Assembly (NCBI GenBank): GCA_009909035.1
Contig: JAAAOB010000154.1
Span: 58,392-122,391 of the forward strand
Source of the DNA: Bacteroidota bacterium
GTDB lineage: Bacteria > Bacteroidota > Rhodothermia > Balneolales > Balneolaceae
Reading direction: 5' to 3'
DNA: 64,000 nt
The translations under genes and the position numbers were made by a program. This document shows positions 45,335 to 55,433 of this stretch, one piece after another. A model generated the notes under the pieces. The model saw nothing but the letters and a program-made list of their open reading frames with translations, was not told the DNA's origin and ran no database searches. Positions within the stretch are counted from its first letter, which is position 1, and every line of letters begins with the position of its first letter.

Positions 45335-46069
45335 TCAGGCAAGCACCTGCTGGTTCATATCCATTTCTGCCAACACCGGGTTCTCCACGTTCTCATCGCT
45401 CTCTATTTTACCGTCCCTCAGGCATATAATTCGGCGTGCGTGATCGGCTATCTCTTTTTCATGAGTAACAACAATAATCGTATTTCCCCCTCGATAGAGC
45501 TCTTCAAAAAGCCTCATGATCTCTTCGCCGGTTTTGGTGTCCAGGTTGCCTGTCGGTTCATCAGCAAGTAAAATCGATGGGTTGTTGACAAGGGCACGCG
45601 CTATGGCAACCCGCTGCCGCTGCCCGCCCGAAAGTTCGTTTGGCTTATGATCCATCCGGTCTCCCAGGCCAACTTTCGTCAACGTATTGGCGGCACGTTT
45701 TCGACGTTCGGCTGTTTTCATTCCGGCATAAATTAGCGGAAGCTCTACATTGCTAAGACAATCGGTTCGAGGCAGAAGATTAAACGTCTGAAAAACAAAC
45801 CCAATTTCACGGTTTCTTGCCTCTGCAAGCTCGCTGTCATCCAGTTTGCTCACATCATGGCCATTCAAAATGTATGTTCCGGAGGTGGGCGTGTCCAGGC
45901 ATCCGATCATATTCATAAGCGTTGACTTGCCCGATCCTGATGGGCCCATGATGGCTATATATTCATTCGGCTGCACATTAAAAGATACTCCATTCAGAGC
46001 ATGTACTTTCATACTGCCCATTTTGTAGATTTTCTTCAGGTCACTTATTTCAATAACATGTTTAATCAT
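45335..46069 (-). CDS. ABC transporter ATPase (MacB/LolD type)
   Basis: This protein of about 244 residues (start chosen at ATG 46069, preceded by AGGA) is an ATP-binding subunit with Walker [11 protein letters not shown]-loop VFQTFNLLP, signature LSGGQRQR and Walker [13 protein letters not shown]. The [13 protein letters not shown] features are typical of MacB/LolD-type transporters with FtsX-like permeases. It lies 16 bases after the adaptor gene. The two cognate permeases appear to be those at 50556-53017, 4-7 kb upstream. The gap 45170-45334 holds GC-rich partial inverted repeats (GGGCC...GGCCC near 45258-45291) but no gene. Confidence 0.92.
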   Translation of the reverse strand: MIKHVIEISDLKKIYKMGSMKVHALNGVSFNVQPNEYIAIMGPSGSGKSTLMNMIGCLDTPTSGTYILNGHDVSKLDDSELAEARNREIGFVFQTFNLLPRTDCLSNVELPLIYAGMKTAERRKRAANTLTKVGLGDRMDHKPNELSGGQRQRVAIARALVNNPSILLADEPTGNLDTKTGEEIMRLFEELYRGGNTIIVVTHEKEIADHARRIICLRDGKIESDENVENPVLAEMDMNQQVLA

Positions 46070-46085
46070 TACTCTATCCTCATTT

Positions 46086-47459
46086 TCATTCATTCGATGC
46101 AAGCTTCTCTTCATTCTCTATTCGGATCTCATCACCATCCGTAAGCTCCCTTGAAAGAATGCGATAACTGCCGGTTATAACATCCATTCCACTTTCGATA
46201 CCGCTTAAAATCTGTATGTGAGTGTTGTCGCTTATGCCGGTTTTTACTTCACGTCGTTTTGCAATACCGTTTTCATTGATAAATACAACCCGTCGAAAAT
46301 CTTCCTCGGCTGGTGACCCGGGTTCACTCTTGTTGGTGTTGACACTATCAGCCGATAGCGAATCAGTCTCTGCCTGATCTTTAGAAAAATCCCGGACGGT
46401 TACAGCCTGGATAGGTACTGCAACTACATCCGTAACTGTTTTGGTGCGAATATCAACCGTCCCCGACATACCCGGCTTGAACGACGGGGCTTCCTGACCT
46501 GAGGGCGACTCTTCATCCGCCACCTGAACGATCTGTTCCTGTGGCCCGGCCGTCAGATTATGCGGAGTAACTATCCTGATCTTGACATTATAATTGGTCA
46601 CCTGTTCTGCTGATCCTGACCCGCTGATATCCGCAGAATTTGCAATCTCGGTGACGGATCCTTTGAAAATTCGGCTTGGGTATGCATCAACTTCAATATC
46701 TGCCGTATCGCCTTCCGAGACATTTACGATATCATTTTCATTAACTTCTACTTCAATCTCCATCTGATTTAACCGGGCAATTCGCATCATTTCGGTTCCG
46801 GCTGTCTGCGCATTTCCGAGGACCCTCTCCCCTTTTTCAACGGATAGACGGCTGATGGTGCCATCCCGGGGCGATCGGATGACCGTCTGTTCCAGCTCCT
46901 GCCGTGCCCTGCGAAGCTGCGCCCGGGCACTCTGAATTTGATACTCGGCCGACTTAAAATTAGCCTGACGTGCTTTATAGGTGTTTTTTGTCTGCATGAA
47001 CTCCAGTTCGGAAATCAGGTCCCGCTCATAGAGCTGTTTATTCTTTTCGTACTCAGCCTCAGCCTGCAGCAGGTTTGCTCGAGCCTCTTCAAGGCGTGAC
47101 TGCTGTGAAAGAAGCGCCGCATTCAATTCATCAATCCGCGCCTGGTAAATATCCGGTTTGATTCGCAGCAGCAGCTCCCCCTCCCGCACAAAGTCTCCTT
47201 CCCGTACATTTAGCTCAATGATCTCTCCTGATACATCCGGGCGGATGATGACCTCCACTTCGGGCTGAATACGGCCCGATGCCGAAACCAACTGTGTTAT
47301 CGTTCGCAACTCAGCCTCTGCTGTCTCAACCGCACGTTTATTTTCACTACCATCCATCCACCCCATCATACTGGCAACAGCTCCGCCCCCAAAAAGCAGC
47401 ACGAGCAGAACTCCCAGGATTTTAAGTAGCTTTTTAGTTGCTGACTGTTGCTTTTTCAT
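46086..47459 (-). CDS. Efflux periplasmic adaptor (MacA/HlyD type)
   Basis: This 457-residue adaptor has an N-terminal TM helix (about 11-33), a lipoyl half-motif ([20 protein letters not shown], about 56-75), a coiled-coil hairpin (about 105-190), a second lipoyl half ([18 protein letters not shown]) and beta-barrel and membrane-proximal domains to the end. It bridges the inner-membrane transporter and TolC. It lies 32 bases after the TolC gene and is followed by the ATPase gene, giving the order TolC, adaptor, ATPase. Confidence 0.92.
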   Translation of the reverse strand: MKKQQSATKKLLKILGVLLVLLFGGGAVASMMGWMDGSENKRAVETAEAELRTITQLVSASGRIQPEVEVIIRPDVSGEIIELNVREGDFVREGELLLRIKPDIYQARIDELNAALLSQQSRLEEARANLLQAEAEYEKNKQLYERDLISELEFMQTKNTYKARQANFKSAEYQIQSARAQLRRARQELEQTVIRSPRDGTISRLSVEKGERVLGNAQTAGTEMMRIARLNQMEIEVEVNENDIVNVSEGDTADIEVDAYPSRIFKGSVTEIANSADISGSGSAEQVTNYNVKIRIVTPHNLTAGPQEQIVQVADEESPSGQEAPSFKPGMSGTVDIRTKTVTDVVAVPIQAVTVRDFSKDQAETDSLSADSVNTNKSEPGSPAEEDFRRVVFINENGIAKRREVKTGISDNTHIQILSGIESGMDVITGSYRILSRELTDGDEIRIENEEKLASNE

Positions 47460-47491
47460 CGGTTTCTGAAAGTTAGAGTGTGAAGTTCCGG

Positions 47492-48844
47492 TTAATCAAT
47501 TGTTAATGTGCGATCCAGGCGACCGATATAGTAATCAAGCAGCTGTTCCTGGAAAATAAAATTATAGATCGCCTGAACTCTCTCCGACTGAGCTTGCACA
47601 AAATTTGCGTTTGCCTGGTTTAGTTCAATTAACGTGGTTGACCCAATTTCGTATCGCTGCTGCTCTGTTTCAAATGCACGCTGTGCAGCTATTAGGGCTT
47701 TTTCTGATGATTCCACTTCTTTCACAACCGCCTGGTAATCATTATAAGCCTGACGAACCTCTTCGGTAATTTGGAACCGTATGTTATCCAGCTGCAGCTG
47801 GCTATTTTTCAACGTTATTTTTGCGTTCTGAAGATTGGTTCGGTTATTCCATCGGTTAAAAATTGGAATTGACAGTGAAAACCCGAGCGAACGACTCACC
47901 TGGTCTTCAAAAAACTGGTCGGTAAATGGAACCAACCCAAGCCCGGGCAATTCGAACTGGTCACTATACCGCGAGTTAATACTGGCACTTGCCGTCAGAG
48001 AGGGCAGCATATTTGCGCGGGCAATGGTTTGATTTTGCCTGTTGCTTTCGATTGCAAATTCCTGTGCTTTAAAATCACTGCGATTATCAAGTGCGGCCTC
48101 GATCATATCATTCAAATTGATGTTCACAGGCACAATTGCCAGTTCATCCACAGATGGCACTACCGTTTCGACGGCCGTGATCTTGTCATCCTGCATGATT
48201 CGTATAAGCTGCGCCCGGCTCACGTCAACTGCATTTTGCCTCTGCACAACCGTTAGCTCATCGCTGGCAACGGTCGATTCCTGGTTAAAAAGATCAACCG
48301 TCGGCCTGGCTCCAACCTCAACCTGTGCTTCTATCTGCTCAAGCTGACTCCGGGAAGCCTCCAAAGTGGCCTCAGCAATTTTCAACAGCTCTTCGTTTAA
48401 CACAACTTCGAGGTACCTGGAAGCGGTATTGAAGATGATCTCTTCTCTGAGTCTTTGCAGCGTCTCCTCTTGTGATGCATCTTCTGCTCTTGCCTGACGC
48501 AGATTCGCAATATTGCTAAACCCGTTGAATAGCGTAATATTGGTGCTGACTCCGCCGCTAAACGAATACGTTGTACGATCATCAAACGAGAGATCTTCCT
48601 GCACAAACTGACGTCCAACGTTTCGGGATCCATTAAAACTTGCGTTCAAAGAGGGAGCAAATTCAGCTTTGGCACTAAAAATACCGGTCTCCGTTAACTC
48701 TTTATTGTTCCGCGCCTGTTTGAGCTGGTAGTTATTTTCCAATGCAATATCCACTGCCTCCTGCAGAGTAACCTCGGCAGTTTGGGCTTGAGCAAATAGA
48801 GGAAGTAGTAAAAAGGTAAAGCCAAGTATAAATATTCGATTCAT
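47492..48844 (-). CDS. TolC-family outer-membrane efflux protein
   Basis: This 450-residue outer-membrane channel has a signal peptide (1-20, ending FAQAQ) and two repeated halves of helical and strand segments, including LQEAVDIALENNYQL near the start and the family's repeated helical pattern (LNDMIEAALDNRSDFK in the middle). It forms the trimeric duct of a tripartite exporter with the adaptor 32 bases downstream. Cargo is unknown (drug, lipid or siderophore). Confidence 0.92.
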   Translation of the reverse strand: MNRIFILGFTFLLLPLFAQAQTAEVTLQEAVDIALENNYQLKQARNNKELTETGIFSAKAEFAPSLNASFNGSRNVGRQFVQEDLSFDDRTTYSFSGGVSTNITLFNGFSNIANLRQARAEDASQEETLQRLREEIIFNTASRYLEVVLNEELLKIAEATLEASRSQLEQIEAQVEVGARPTVDLFNQESTVASDELTVVQRQNAVDVSRAQLIRIMQDDKITAVETVVPSVDELAIVPVNINLNDMIEAALDNRSDFKAQEFAIESNRQNQTIARANMLPSLTASASINSRYSDQFELPGLGLVPFTDQFFEDQVSRSLGFSLSIPIFNRWNNRTNLQNAKITLKNSQLQLDNIRFQITEEVRQAYNDYQAVVKEVESSEKALIAAQRAFETEQQRYEIGSTTLIELNQANANFVQAQSERVQAIYNFIFQEQLLDYYIGRLDRTLTID

Positions 48845-49379
48845 ATCTGATGTTGTGATCTTATTTTGAGTATTCCTACGGAGAAGTGTAAGCAGAGTTA
48901 CAGTAAAATTATTCCCGATTAATAGAAAAATACTTTTTTTAACATAATAGCAGAAATTAATCTACTATTGAAATCGGAATATCTAAAATTTTCTATTAGA
49001 ACGATAATGCATTCAGTAAAATGTAGAGTATATCCAAGGCAATTGAACGTCGTGTTACAACCAGAAACTGCTCGTCTACCGAGCATACCATGAATTATTT
49101 GGAATGGCATTGGGGCATTTAATTCGTCTTCAACGGCTATAAAATGTCATTCCGGGTGAACATCAAGAAAAGCCCGGCGAGAATGTGAACGTTTTGAGTA
49201 GAGAGTTATATTTTGAAGCCAAAACATTCATTCTGTCACACACCTTTTTGTGATTAAATGAGGAAAGGTGATCTAATATTCAGGAGAGCACAGCGTAATC
49301 TATCAATTTGAAAATGGTAATAATTAGGAATACCTATTGGACCCAGTTAAGCAGAACGTACGCTTCCAGTAAGCAGATT
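48845..49379. other. Intergenic region upstream of the TolC gene
   Basis: These 535 bases hold the TolC-operon promoter and little else visible. Short frames (48919-49110 minus, 49308-49511 plus) lack domains. There is GGGCATTTAATT... and TGTCATTCCGGG-type text reminiscent of dispersed intergenic repeats, but no clear arms. No RNA gene was recognised. Confidence 0.4.
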
Positions 49380-49889
49380 TTATTTCGATGGTTGCTTACC
49401 GTTATGGTCATCGCTCGTTTCGCCGGTCATTTTTGGCATAATTTTTTTATCCACAACATCTGTAATGTATACCATAGCACGGCGTGCCGCCATCCGTTTT
49501 ATCTCTCTTAGTAGCATGGAGGTGAAACCGTTACTTTTTTTATTTTTGACCGGGGATGTGGATTGTTCCGTTTCATTCTGATTTACAGCGGGTGGCCTAA
49601 CTCTTTTTTTCCTGCCGGCGTACCCGGCAAGGAATCCAACGGCGATTGATAGCCCGACATACGTAAAGGGTCGCCTGCGAATGTTTCTGAGGGGCTTCAG
49701 GGTGTTCTGAATGCCCCCTTCTAATTTTGATACTTTTTGAGAGTATGTCGTCTCTATGCGATCGATCTCCTCTTGCAGTTCCTTTTTTCTCTGTCGGATA
49801 CTTGCCAATGATATGTCGTTTTTTTTACCCAGAACGTAGCTGCTTTTAATCTTTGATTTTCTCTTTGTCTGTCTTTCCGTTGTGCCCAA
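49380..49889 (-). CDS. Small membrane protein of the holin/DUF883-like trio
   Basis: This 169-residue basic protein has a coiled-coil segment (about 29-60, IRQRKKELQEEIDRIETTY), one predicted TM segment (FTYVGLSIAVGFLAGYAG, about 75-92) with a following KKR stop-transfer, and a Lys/Arg-rich C-terminal part with MLLREIKRMAARRAMVYI. No family is recognised. It overlaps the upstream holin-like gene by 44 bases, and no later Met fits. The three small genes 49380-50478 look like one unit of membrane-associated proteins. Confidence 0.7.
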   Translation of the reverse strand: MGTTERQTKRKSKIKSSYVLGKKNDISLASIRQRKKELQEEIDRIETTYSQKVSKLEGGIQNTLKPLRNIRRRPFTYVGLSIAVGFLAGYAGRKKRVRPPAVNQNETEQSTSPVKNKKSNGFTSMLLREIKRMAARRAMVYITDVVDKKIMPKMTGETSDDHNGKQPSK

Positions 49890-50259
49890 CCGCGGACCGA
49901 ATCTGGTGAGTTACTTTATGAATAATCTCGGCCTGGATTTTTTCTTCCATTTTCCTTGAGCTGCGATTGTACAGAACAATCCCGATGAGTAATAGCGGGA
50001 GGCCGGCCAGCAAAAATCCAAGGGATTGGCTTTGGAGAAGTTCACCAAGAAAGAATCCAAGGGCGATCCACAAGAATAGTCCCCCCGCACCAAGAAACAG
50101 AGTGCCGGTAAACTTCTGGATCGAACCAGAAACGGCAGTCGCAATTTGCTCGGCAATCGAGATCGTCAAAAGCTCTACACGGCTTTCTATATACGTTCTC
50201 AAATCCCGGGCTGATATTTGCTCATCACTCGTTTTTTCGGTCTCCTGGCTGGCCATCAA
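49846..50259 (-). CDS. Holin-superfamily-III-like membrane protein
   Basis: This 137-residue protein has an N-terminal helix (RDLRTYIESRVELLTISIAE), a pair of TM helices (about 48-70 and 78-98, with FLGAGGLFLWIALGFFLGEL and LAGLPLLLIGIVLY) and a basic C-terminal helix. This layout matches the phage-holin-3-like (superfamily III) bacterial proteins, which are mostly chromosomal and not lytic. It lies 3 bases after the DUF883-like gene and overlaps the next gene by 44 bases. Confidence 0.78.
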   Translation of the reverse strand: MMASQETEKTSDEQISARDLRTYIESRVELLTISIAEQIATAVSGSIQKFTGTLFLGAGGLFLWIALGFFLGELLQSQSLGFLLAGLPLLLIGIVLYNRSSRKMEEKIQAEIIHKVTHQIRSAVGHNGKTDKEKIKD

Positions 50260-50262
50260 CGT

Positions 50263-50478
50263 TTAAGATTTAAATATTTTCCCGATTATGTACCCGGCAA
50301 ACACACCGGCTATAACGCTTTGGATCGGGTGCTTTCGTATAAACAGTTCCGTATCTGTTTTTGCCTCGTAGATTTTATCTTTGAGTTCACCGCTCTCAAT
50401 CATTTGACGGCCTTCATCAATAACGTCTTCAAGGTCTTTGTTTAAATTGTTTAAGATATCTTCTTCCATATTGATCAT
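50263..50478 (-). CDS. YqjD/ElaB (DUF883)-like membrane protein
   Basis: This 71-residue protein has an amphipathic, acidic helix (about 4-45, LNKDLEDVIDEGRQMIESGE), then a C-terminal TM segment (IQSVIAGVFAGYIIGKIF). This is the layout of the DUF883/YqjD family, whose E. coli members associate with ribosomes at the membrane in stationary phase. Met4 at 50469 is an alternative start. It is the first of three small membrane genes and lies 77 bases after the second ABC permease gene. Confidence 0.72.
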   Translation of the reverse strand: MINMEEDILNNLNKDLEDVIDEGRQMIESGELKDKIYEAKTDTELFIRKHPIQSVIAGVFAGYIIGKIFKS

Positions 50479-50555
50479 TAATTTTCGTTGTTCTATAAAT
50501 TAAGATAAGGTGTTGATTCGTAATGAGAAAGAACATTTAGTAGAAATCGTTCAAT

Positions 50556-51782
50556 CTATTCGTACCGCAGACTCTCAATGGGATCGAGTTGTGCCGCTTT
50601 ATAAGCAGGATACACACCAAAAAGAAGACCAATAATTGTCATCCCAACAATTCCGCCTACTGCCGACGTCCATGGCAACACTACACTCGATTCAAGATAG
50701 AGGGCAGCAGAATTACCAAGGACAATCCCAATTAGAATACCGAAAACACCTCCAATCTGGCAAATGGCAACCGTTTCCATAAGAAATTGAGAAACAATCG
50801 CTTTTTTGGTTGCACCGACAGATTTTCTCAGGCCAATCTCTCTTGTACGTTCGCTGACGGATACCAGCATAATATTCATCACACCTATCCCGGCTCCTAA
50901 AAGTACTACACCGCCAATGACAAACCCGACGGCGTAGAGCAGTCCCGTAAAGCTCTCGAATGTATTGCTAAGTGATTCGTTTGTGGTAATTTCAAAATCG
51001 TTTTCATCCCGAGGGTTCACCTTCCGGATGACCCGCAATACACCGGTTATCTCGTCGATAGCCTTTTGAATTTTATCTACAGATCCTGCCCGTACCTGAA
51101 TGCCAATATTTTGATTTTTCCCATAAATACCGGCAAGATTGGAATACGGTATCATAACAAAGCGATCAAGTGTATTGCCAAACACATTGCCCTTGGCCTC
51201 CACAACCCCAACGATGGTGTACGGGCGCCCTTCTATTCGAATTTCTTTACCCAGCGCCTCCTCTCTTTCAAATAGCGCCGATTCAACATCGGCCCCGATA
51301 ACAGCTATTGACCTGGAATGCTCTACATCTTCGGGCAAAATATTTCGGCCCCGGTCAAGTGTATAAGCATTATTATCAAGGTAGTTTTCGTTCCCCCCTC
51401 TGATTGAAATATTCGGTTCAGTTTCACGATCTTCATATGTCACGCGGGTGACGCGGTATGTGCGGTTGGGCCCAACCTCTGAGGCTTCCTCACTCAGCTC
51501 CTCTAACCGCTCCATCTGCTCAATGGTAATATCTTCTCTGTTTCTGAGTTTATCCCAATCCTGCGGACCCATCGATACCGTGGGGGTTTTTGTAATTGTA
51601 ATGACATCTCCGCCCATCAGGCTAAGTGTATCTTTGAAATAGGTATCCAGTACAAGAACGGCTGTATTTGCACTTATAATAGCAAATACTCCAACGGCAA
51701 TGGCAAGTAAGGTTAAGGAGGACCGAAGTTTATTTGCCCGAATTGAATCAAACGACTGCTTGAAAACCTCTGTAAAATTCAT
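50556..51782 (-). CDS. MacB/FtsX-type ABC permease (second)
   Basis: This 408-residue permease has the MacB_PCD layout: an N-terminal TM helix (about 20-45), a large periplasmic domain (about 50-275), and a C-terminal FtsX domain with three TM helices (about 280-305, 330-355, 370-395), ending with PIESLRYE. GIGVMNIMLVSVSERTREIG followed by LRKSVGA is the family's cytoplasmic coupling segment. It lies 2 bases after the first permease gene; the two probably form a heterodimer. The ATPase is probably the one at 45335-46069. Confidence 0.93.
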   Translation of the reverse strand: MNFTEVFKQSFDSIRANKLRSSLTLLAIAVGVFAIISANTAVLVLDTYFKDTLSLMGGDVITITKTPTVSMGPQDWDKLRNREDITIEQMERLEELSEEASEVGPNRTYRVTRVTYEDRETEPNISIRGGNENYLDNNAYTLDRGRNILPEDVEHSRSIAVIGADVESALFEREEALGKEIRIEGRPYTIVGVVEAKGNVFGNTLDRFVMIPYSNLAGIYGKNQNIGIQVRAGSVDKIQKAIDEITGVLRVIRKVNPRDENDFEITTNESLSNTFESFTGLLYAVGFVIGGVVLLGAGIGVMNIMLVSVSERTREIGLRKSVGATKKAIVSQFLMETVAICQIGGVFGILIGIVLGNSAALYLESSVVLPWTSAVGGIVGMTIIGLLFGVYPAYKAAQLDPIESLRYE

Positions 51783-51784
51783 AA

Positions 51785-53017
51785 TTACTCGTATCTAAGG
51801 GATTCAATGGGATCAGAATTTGATGCCCGGCTGGAGGGAAGATATCCGAATAACAGGCCGACTGCGGTACAGATTAATATGGCGTTGAGTACCGTTATCC
51901 AATCCAGGTAAGCCACAAAAAACTGGTTGATTATTTGTGTGATGCCCACGGAGAGTATGACACCAAGCACGCCGCCGATCAGGCAAATAACGATAGCTTC
52001 AAGTAAAAACTGAAGCCTGATCTCCCACGATTTTGCTCCGACGGCCTTCCGTATGCCGATTTCACGCGTGCGTTCTTTCACAGATACAAACATGATGTTC
52101 ATTACGCCGATACCTCCCACAAAAAGGGCCAGGCCGGTTAAAAATATTCCGATTCCGTAAATGGCTATTTTCATTCCCTGGAATTCCTGTTCGAAAAGTG
52201 CCGCCTGATTTATTGCAAAATCGTTCTCCTCCATCGGGTCCAGTCCCCGGATCTGCCTCATAGCCCCGATCACTTCGTATTCACCTTCCTGTAGAGTCTC
52301 CTTGTCCGGAAATTGTACGGAAAGTTGAATTCCCCAGCGTAAATCATATATCGTGCCGTAGGATTTGATTGGGGTTATGATGCGATTATCCATGTTTTCC
52401 AATCCAAGAAAGTTCCCCTGTTTTTCCAATAAACCGATTACTGTGAAACGCTGCCCCTGTATGCGTATCTGCTTATTCAACGGGTCGATATTTTCGAAAA
52501 GCGTTTCGGCCACACCGGCGCCAAGAATGGCCACCCGCGCAGCCCTGTTCTCCTCCTCTTCAGTAAACACACGGCCTTCTTCTATATTCAGACCGGCCGT
52601 TTGAAAGTAAGATGATGTAGAACCCACAAAATCTACATTTTCAGCAGATTTGTCCTGAAAACGAACCGATGTATTTCGATCAGCTGATGCCGATACATTC
52701 GTCGCGCTGGAAACGAGCTCTTCCAGCTGGTCTGCATATTCAAGCCTCATCTCGCGTCGATTCCTGTACTCCCACCATTTATATTCCCCGCCAAATCCCC
52801 AGGGCCACTTTTCAACAAACACCACGTTACGGCCCAGCATATCCATGCTCTCTTCGAAAGAACGGTCAACACCGTCAGTGATGGTATTCATGGTAGTTAC
52901 AGATACTATACCGATCACAATACAGGTTGTGGTAAGAAGCGCACGCATCTTATTTGTCCATAGGGCGGAAAGGGCGATCTTTGAACTTTCAGTGAGGCTG
53001 ACAATAAATTTTTTCAT
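51785..53017 (-). CDS. MacB/FtsX-type ABC permease (first)
   Basis: This 410-residue permease has the same layout as its neighbour: TM helix about 28-48, periplasmic domain with LEIGxR-like beta structure (about 55-280), and an FtsX domain with GIGVMNIMFVSVKERTREIG followed by IRKAVGA and the terminal PIESLRYE. The two proteins share these ends but differ in the periplasmic domain, so they are probably a heterodimer. It is the first gene of the set; the divergent bshB1 gene starts 260 bases away. Confidence 0.93.
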   Translation of the reverse strand: MKKFIVSLTESSKIALSALWTNKMRALLTTTCIVIGIVSVTTMNTITDGVDRSFEESMDMLGRNVVFVEKWPWGFGGEYKWWEYRNRREMRLEYADQLEELVSSATNVSASADRNTSVRFQDKSAENVDFVGSTSSYFQTAGLNIEEGRVFTEEEENRAARVAILGAGVAETLFENIDPLNKQIRIQGQRFTVIGLLEKQGNFLGLENMDNRIITPIKSYGTIYDLRWGIQLSVQFPDKETLQEGEYEVIGAMRQIRGLDPMEENDFAINQAALFEQEFQGMKIAIYGIGIFLTGLALFVGGIGVMNIMFVSVKERTREIGIRKAVGAKSWEIRLQFLLEAIVICLIGGVLGVILSVGITQIINQFFVAYLDWITVLNAILICTAVGLLFGYLPSSRASNSDPIESLRYE

Positions 53018-53276
53018 ACAAAAGAGATTGGTATTAATTGCGCCTTGTTCATAGTTTCAGGTGGTTAATGCGTAATGGTTTCAACATGTATGCCGCAGGC
53101 AGATGTTGTCATACCATAAACGGGCAATTTTTTAAAAACAGAGCAGCTCCGGTTTAATCAACACCTCTGCAAACGGAACCCACGCCAAAATGTTCTTTTG
53201 AACAGATCTAATGTACGAGGTGAAAGGGAAAACGTTTCACTATTCGATAAAATATAATCACTAAAAAGGCCGATAA

Positions 53277-54023
53277 ATGATGACTACAGATATTCTTGCA
53301 TTTGGTGCTCATCCTGATGATACGGAACTGGGCTGCTCCGGCACTCTCGCTTCTCTTGTCAAGCAGGGACGAACCGTCGTTGTAGCCGACCTGACGCGCG
53401 GTGAAATGGGGTCGCGGGGAACAGCTGAAATACGAATGAAAGAGGCGGAAAAAGCAGCGGCCATCCTTGGCCTGAGTGATCGGGTAAACCTCGGCCTTCC
53501 GGATACGGAACTTATCAATACACGGCAGCTCCAGCTTCCGATTATCGAAGTCATCCGCAGGTTTAAACCGCATATCTGTATCTTGCCGGCCCCCTCCGAT
53601 CGCCATCCTGATCATGGTAATGCGGCTACGCTCTTAACGGATGCAATCTACTACAGCGGATTGGTAAAAATCGCAACGAAAGGGATAGACCGGCAGCCAC
53701 AAGACCCCCACCGGCCGGCACACGTCTTGCACTACATGCAGGACCGTCCGTTTGAACCTGACCTGATTTATGACATATCCGATACACAAGAGCTGAAAGA
53801 AAAAGCGATTAAAGCATTTGCAACACAGTTTGATGTAGCAGATCCCGGTGATGAGCCGGAAACATATATTTCGGATCCATCTTTTTTTGAAGCACTTCGA
53901 GGTCGGGCTAAACATTACGGGCATCTGGCCGGGTTTGAATATGGTGAGGCGTTTAAGTACGCACCCATGCCGCTACCGGTAACCACGTTCGACGTGCTGA
54001 TGGAGACCTCTCCCAAGAGGTAA
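53277..54023 (+). CDS. bshB1: Bacillithiol biosynthesis deacetylase BshB1
   Basis: This 248-residue zinc deacetylase of the PIG-L family has FGAHPDDTELGCSG (9-22; His12, Asp14, Asp15) and the second metal motif DRHPDHG (108-114; His110, Asp112, His113). MGSRGT (44-49) and the KAIKAFATQF element are typical of the BshB1 type, which deacetylates GlcNAc-malate. It complements bshC at 7563-9182. The gene is monocistronic and converges with glgC. Confidence 0.94.
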   Translation: MMTTDILAFGAHPDDTELGCSGTLASLVKQGRTVVVADLTRGEMGSRGTAEIRMKEAEKAAAILGLSDRVNLGLPDTELINTRQLQLPIIEVIRRFKPHICILPAPSDRHPDHGNAATLLTDAIYYSGLVKIATKGIDRQPQDPHRPAHVLHYMQDRPFEPDLIYDISDTQELKEKAIKAFATQFDVADPGDEPETYISDPSFFEALRGRAKHYGHLAGFEYGEAFKYAPMPLPVTTFDVLMETSPKR

Positions 54024-54070
54024 TTGCCCACCAGCGATGATCCTTAGGCCAGTGAGGGCGCATCCTCATC

Positions 54071-54099
54071 CCGGTTTTGAGCTGTAATATCAAAACCGG
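54071..54099. terminator. Hairpin terminator between convergent bshB1 and glgC
   Basis: CCGGTTTTGA (54071-54080) pairs perfectly with TCAAAACCGG (54090-54099) around a 9-base loop. It lies 48 bases past the bshB1 stop and before the glgC stop on the other strand. The T-tract is weak, so it may be bidirectional or Rho-assisted. Confidence 0.6.
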
Positions 54100-54147
54100 T
54101 AGAAAATATTTATCCGCTGACTACGCTTTGCCACCGGGTCCTCTTTT

Positions 54148-55422
54148 TCATCCAAGCTTGAACCCGTCGGGGATAACCTTTCCTTTTGGAATGATGACAA
54201 TCCCGTCAGCTACGTGATAGTTGTCATATTTCCCATCCTCGAGGTGATCACCGCCAACAATTTTCACATCGTCGCCTATGCGTACATTTTTGTCTACGAT
54301 TGTTCGGCTTAAATAGCACCGTTCACCAATTCCCATCAACGGACGATCATTCGTCTTTTTTGCAATATCTTCACGTGAGGTGAAATAGTCGTTCCCCATA
54401 ATGATGGAGTTTTCTATGCTGGTCCCTTTCCCAATCCGGGATCGAATACCGATCACAGACCGTTCAATTCTGCTCGCCTCGATAATACATCCTTCCGATA
54501 CAATGACCCGTTCAAGGTTTGTTCCGGTCAGTTTGGACGCGGGCAGTAGCCGTGCACGAGTATATATTTGCCGCTCATTGTCGTACAGATTAAACTTGGG
54601 AAGTGTGTCGGTTAGTTCGAGATTTGCTTCAAAGAAAGATTTTATCGTACCAATATCCGTCCAATATCCGTCGAATGCGAAGCTCGACACGCGCGTACCC
54701 TCTTTTATTGCTTTTGGAATAATCTCTTTTCCAAAATCCGTTGCATCCGGGTTTTCATTAAACAGGCGTTTCAGAACTCCTTTATTAAAAACGTAGATTC
54801 CCATCGAGGCAAGATACTCTTTCCCTTGATTTTTCAGATGCTCGGGAGTTTCGCTTTTCCATTCGGAGAGCTCATCATACTCCGGCTTCTCTACAAAACT
54901 TTCGATCAAGCCTTCATTGTTGGTTTTCATAATGCCAAACCCGGTGGCATCTTCGGCGTTTACGGGAATGGTAGCAACTGTAAGATCACTCTCCATTGCT
55001 TTATGTTGCGTGATCACCTCATTAAAATCCATCTGGTAAAGCTGATCTCCGGAGAGTACGAGTACATGTTCATAATCGTGATTAGACATATGGTGTATCG
55101 ACTGCCGAACAGCATCAGCCGTTCCCTGGAACCAGTTTGTGCTTTTGGGCGTCTGTTCCGCCGCAAGGATATCCACAAACCCATGACTAAAAAGATCAAA
55201 GTTATACGTATTCTTGATATGCCGGTTAAGGGAAGCAGAATTGAACTGCGTCAGAACAAATATCTTTCGAATGTCAGAGTTCAGGCAATTAGAAATGGGG
55301 ATGTCTACGAGTCTGTATTTACCGGCAACAGGTACCGCTGGCTTACTTCTCAGGCCCGTTAACGGATGAAGACGCGTTCCTCTGCCGCCTCCCAGGATGA
55401 TTGCAATAGTGGATGATTTCAT
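54148..55422 (-). CDS. glgC: Glucose-1-phosphate adenylyltransferase
   Basis: This 424-residue nucleotidyltransferase makes ADP-glucose for glycogen synthesis. It begins with ILGGGRGTRLHPLTGLRSKPA (pyrophosphorylase loop, residues 9-29; given only in part here), has WFQGTADAVRQ near 98-108, SGDQLYQMD near 122-130, YLASMGIYVF, and a left-handed beta-helix C-terminal domain (about 290-424) with VDKNVRIGDDV repeats. It lies 11 bases after glgA on the same strand. Together with glgA it provides alpha-glucan storage. Confidence 0.94.
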   Translation of the reverse strand: MKSSTIAIILGGGRGTRLHPLTGLRSKPAVPVAGKYRLVDIPISNCLNSDIRKIFVLTQFNSASLNRHIKNTYNFDLFSHGFVDILAAEQTPKSTNWFQGTADAVRQSIHHMSNHDYEHVLVLSGDQLYQMDFNEVITQHKAMESDLTVATIPVNAEDATGFGIMKTNNEGLIESFVEKPEYDELSEWKSETPEHLKNQGKEYLASMGIYVFNKGVLKRLFNENPDATDFGKEIIPKAIKEGTRVSSFAFDGYWTDIGTIKSFFEANLELTDTLPKFNLYDNERQIYTRARLLPASKLTGTNLERVIVSEGCIIEASRIERSVIGIRSRIGKGTSIENSIIMGNDYFTSREDIAKKTNDRPLMGIGERCYLSRTIVDKNVRIGDDVKIVGGDHLEDGKYDNYHVADGIVIIPKGKVIPDGFKLG

Positions 55423-55433
55423 TTGTTCTTTTT

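Noticed and set aside
49846..50259. The holin-like gene as a sign of a prophage.
   Set aside because: No other phage gene is nearby, and holin-superfamily-III proteins are common chromosomal membrane proteins.
54826..55362. A 178-codon frame antisense to glgC.
   Set aside because: Shadow of a strongly supported gene with no recognisable features.
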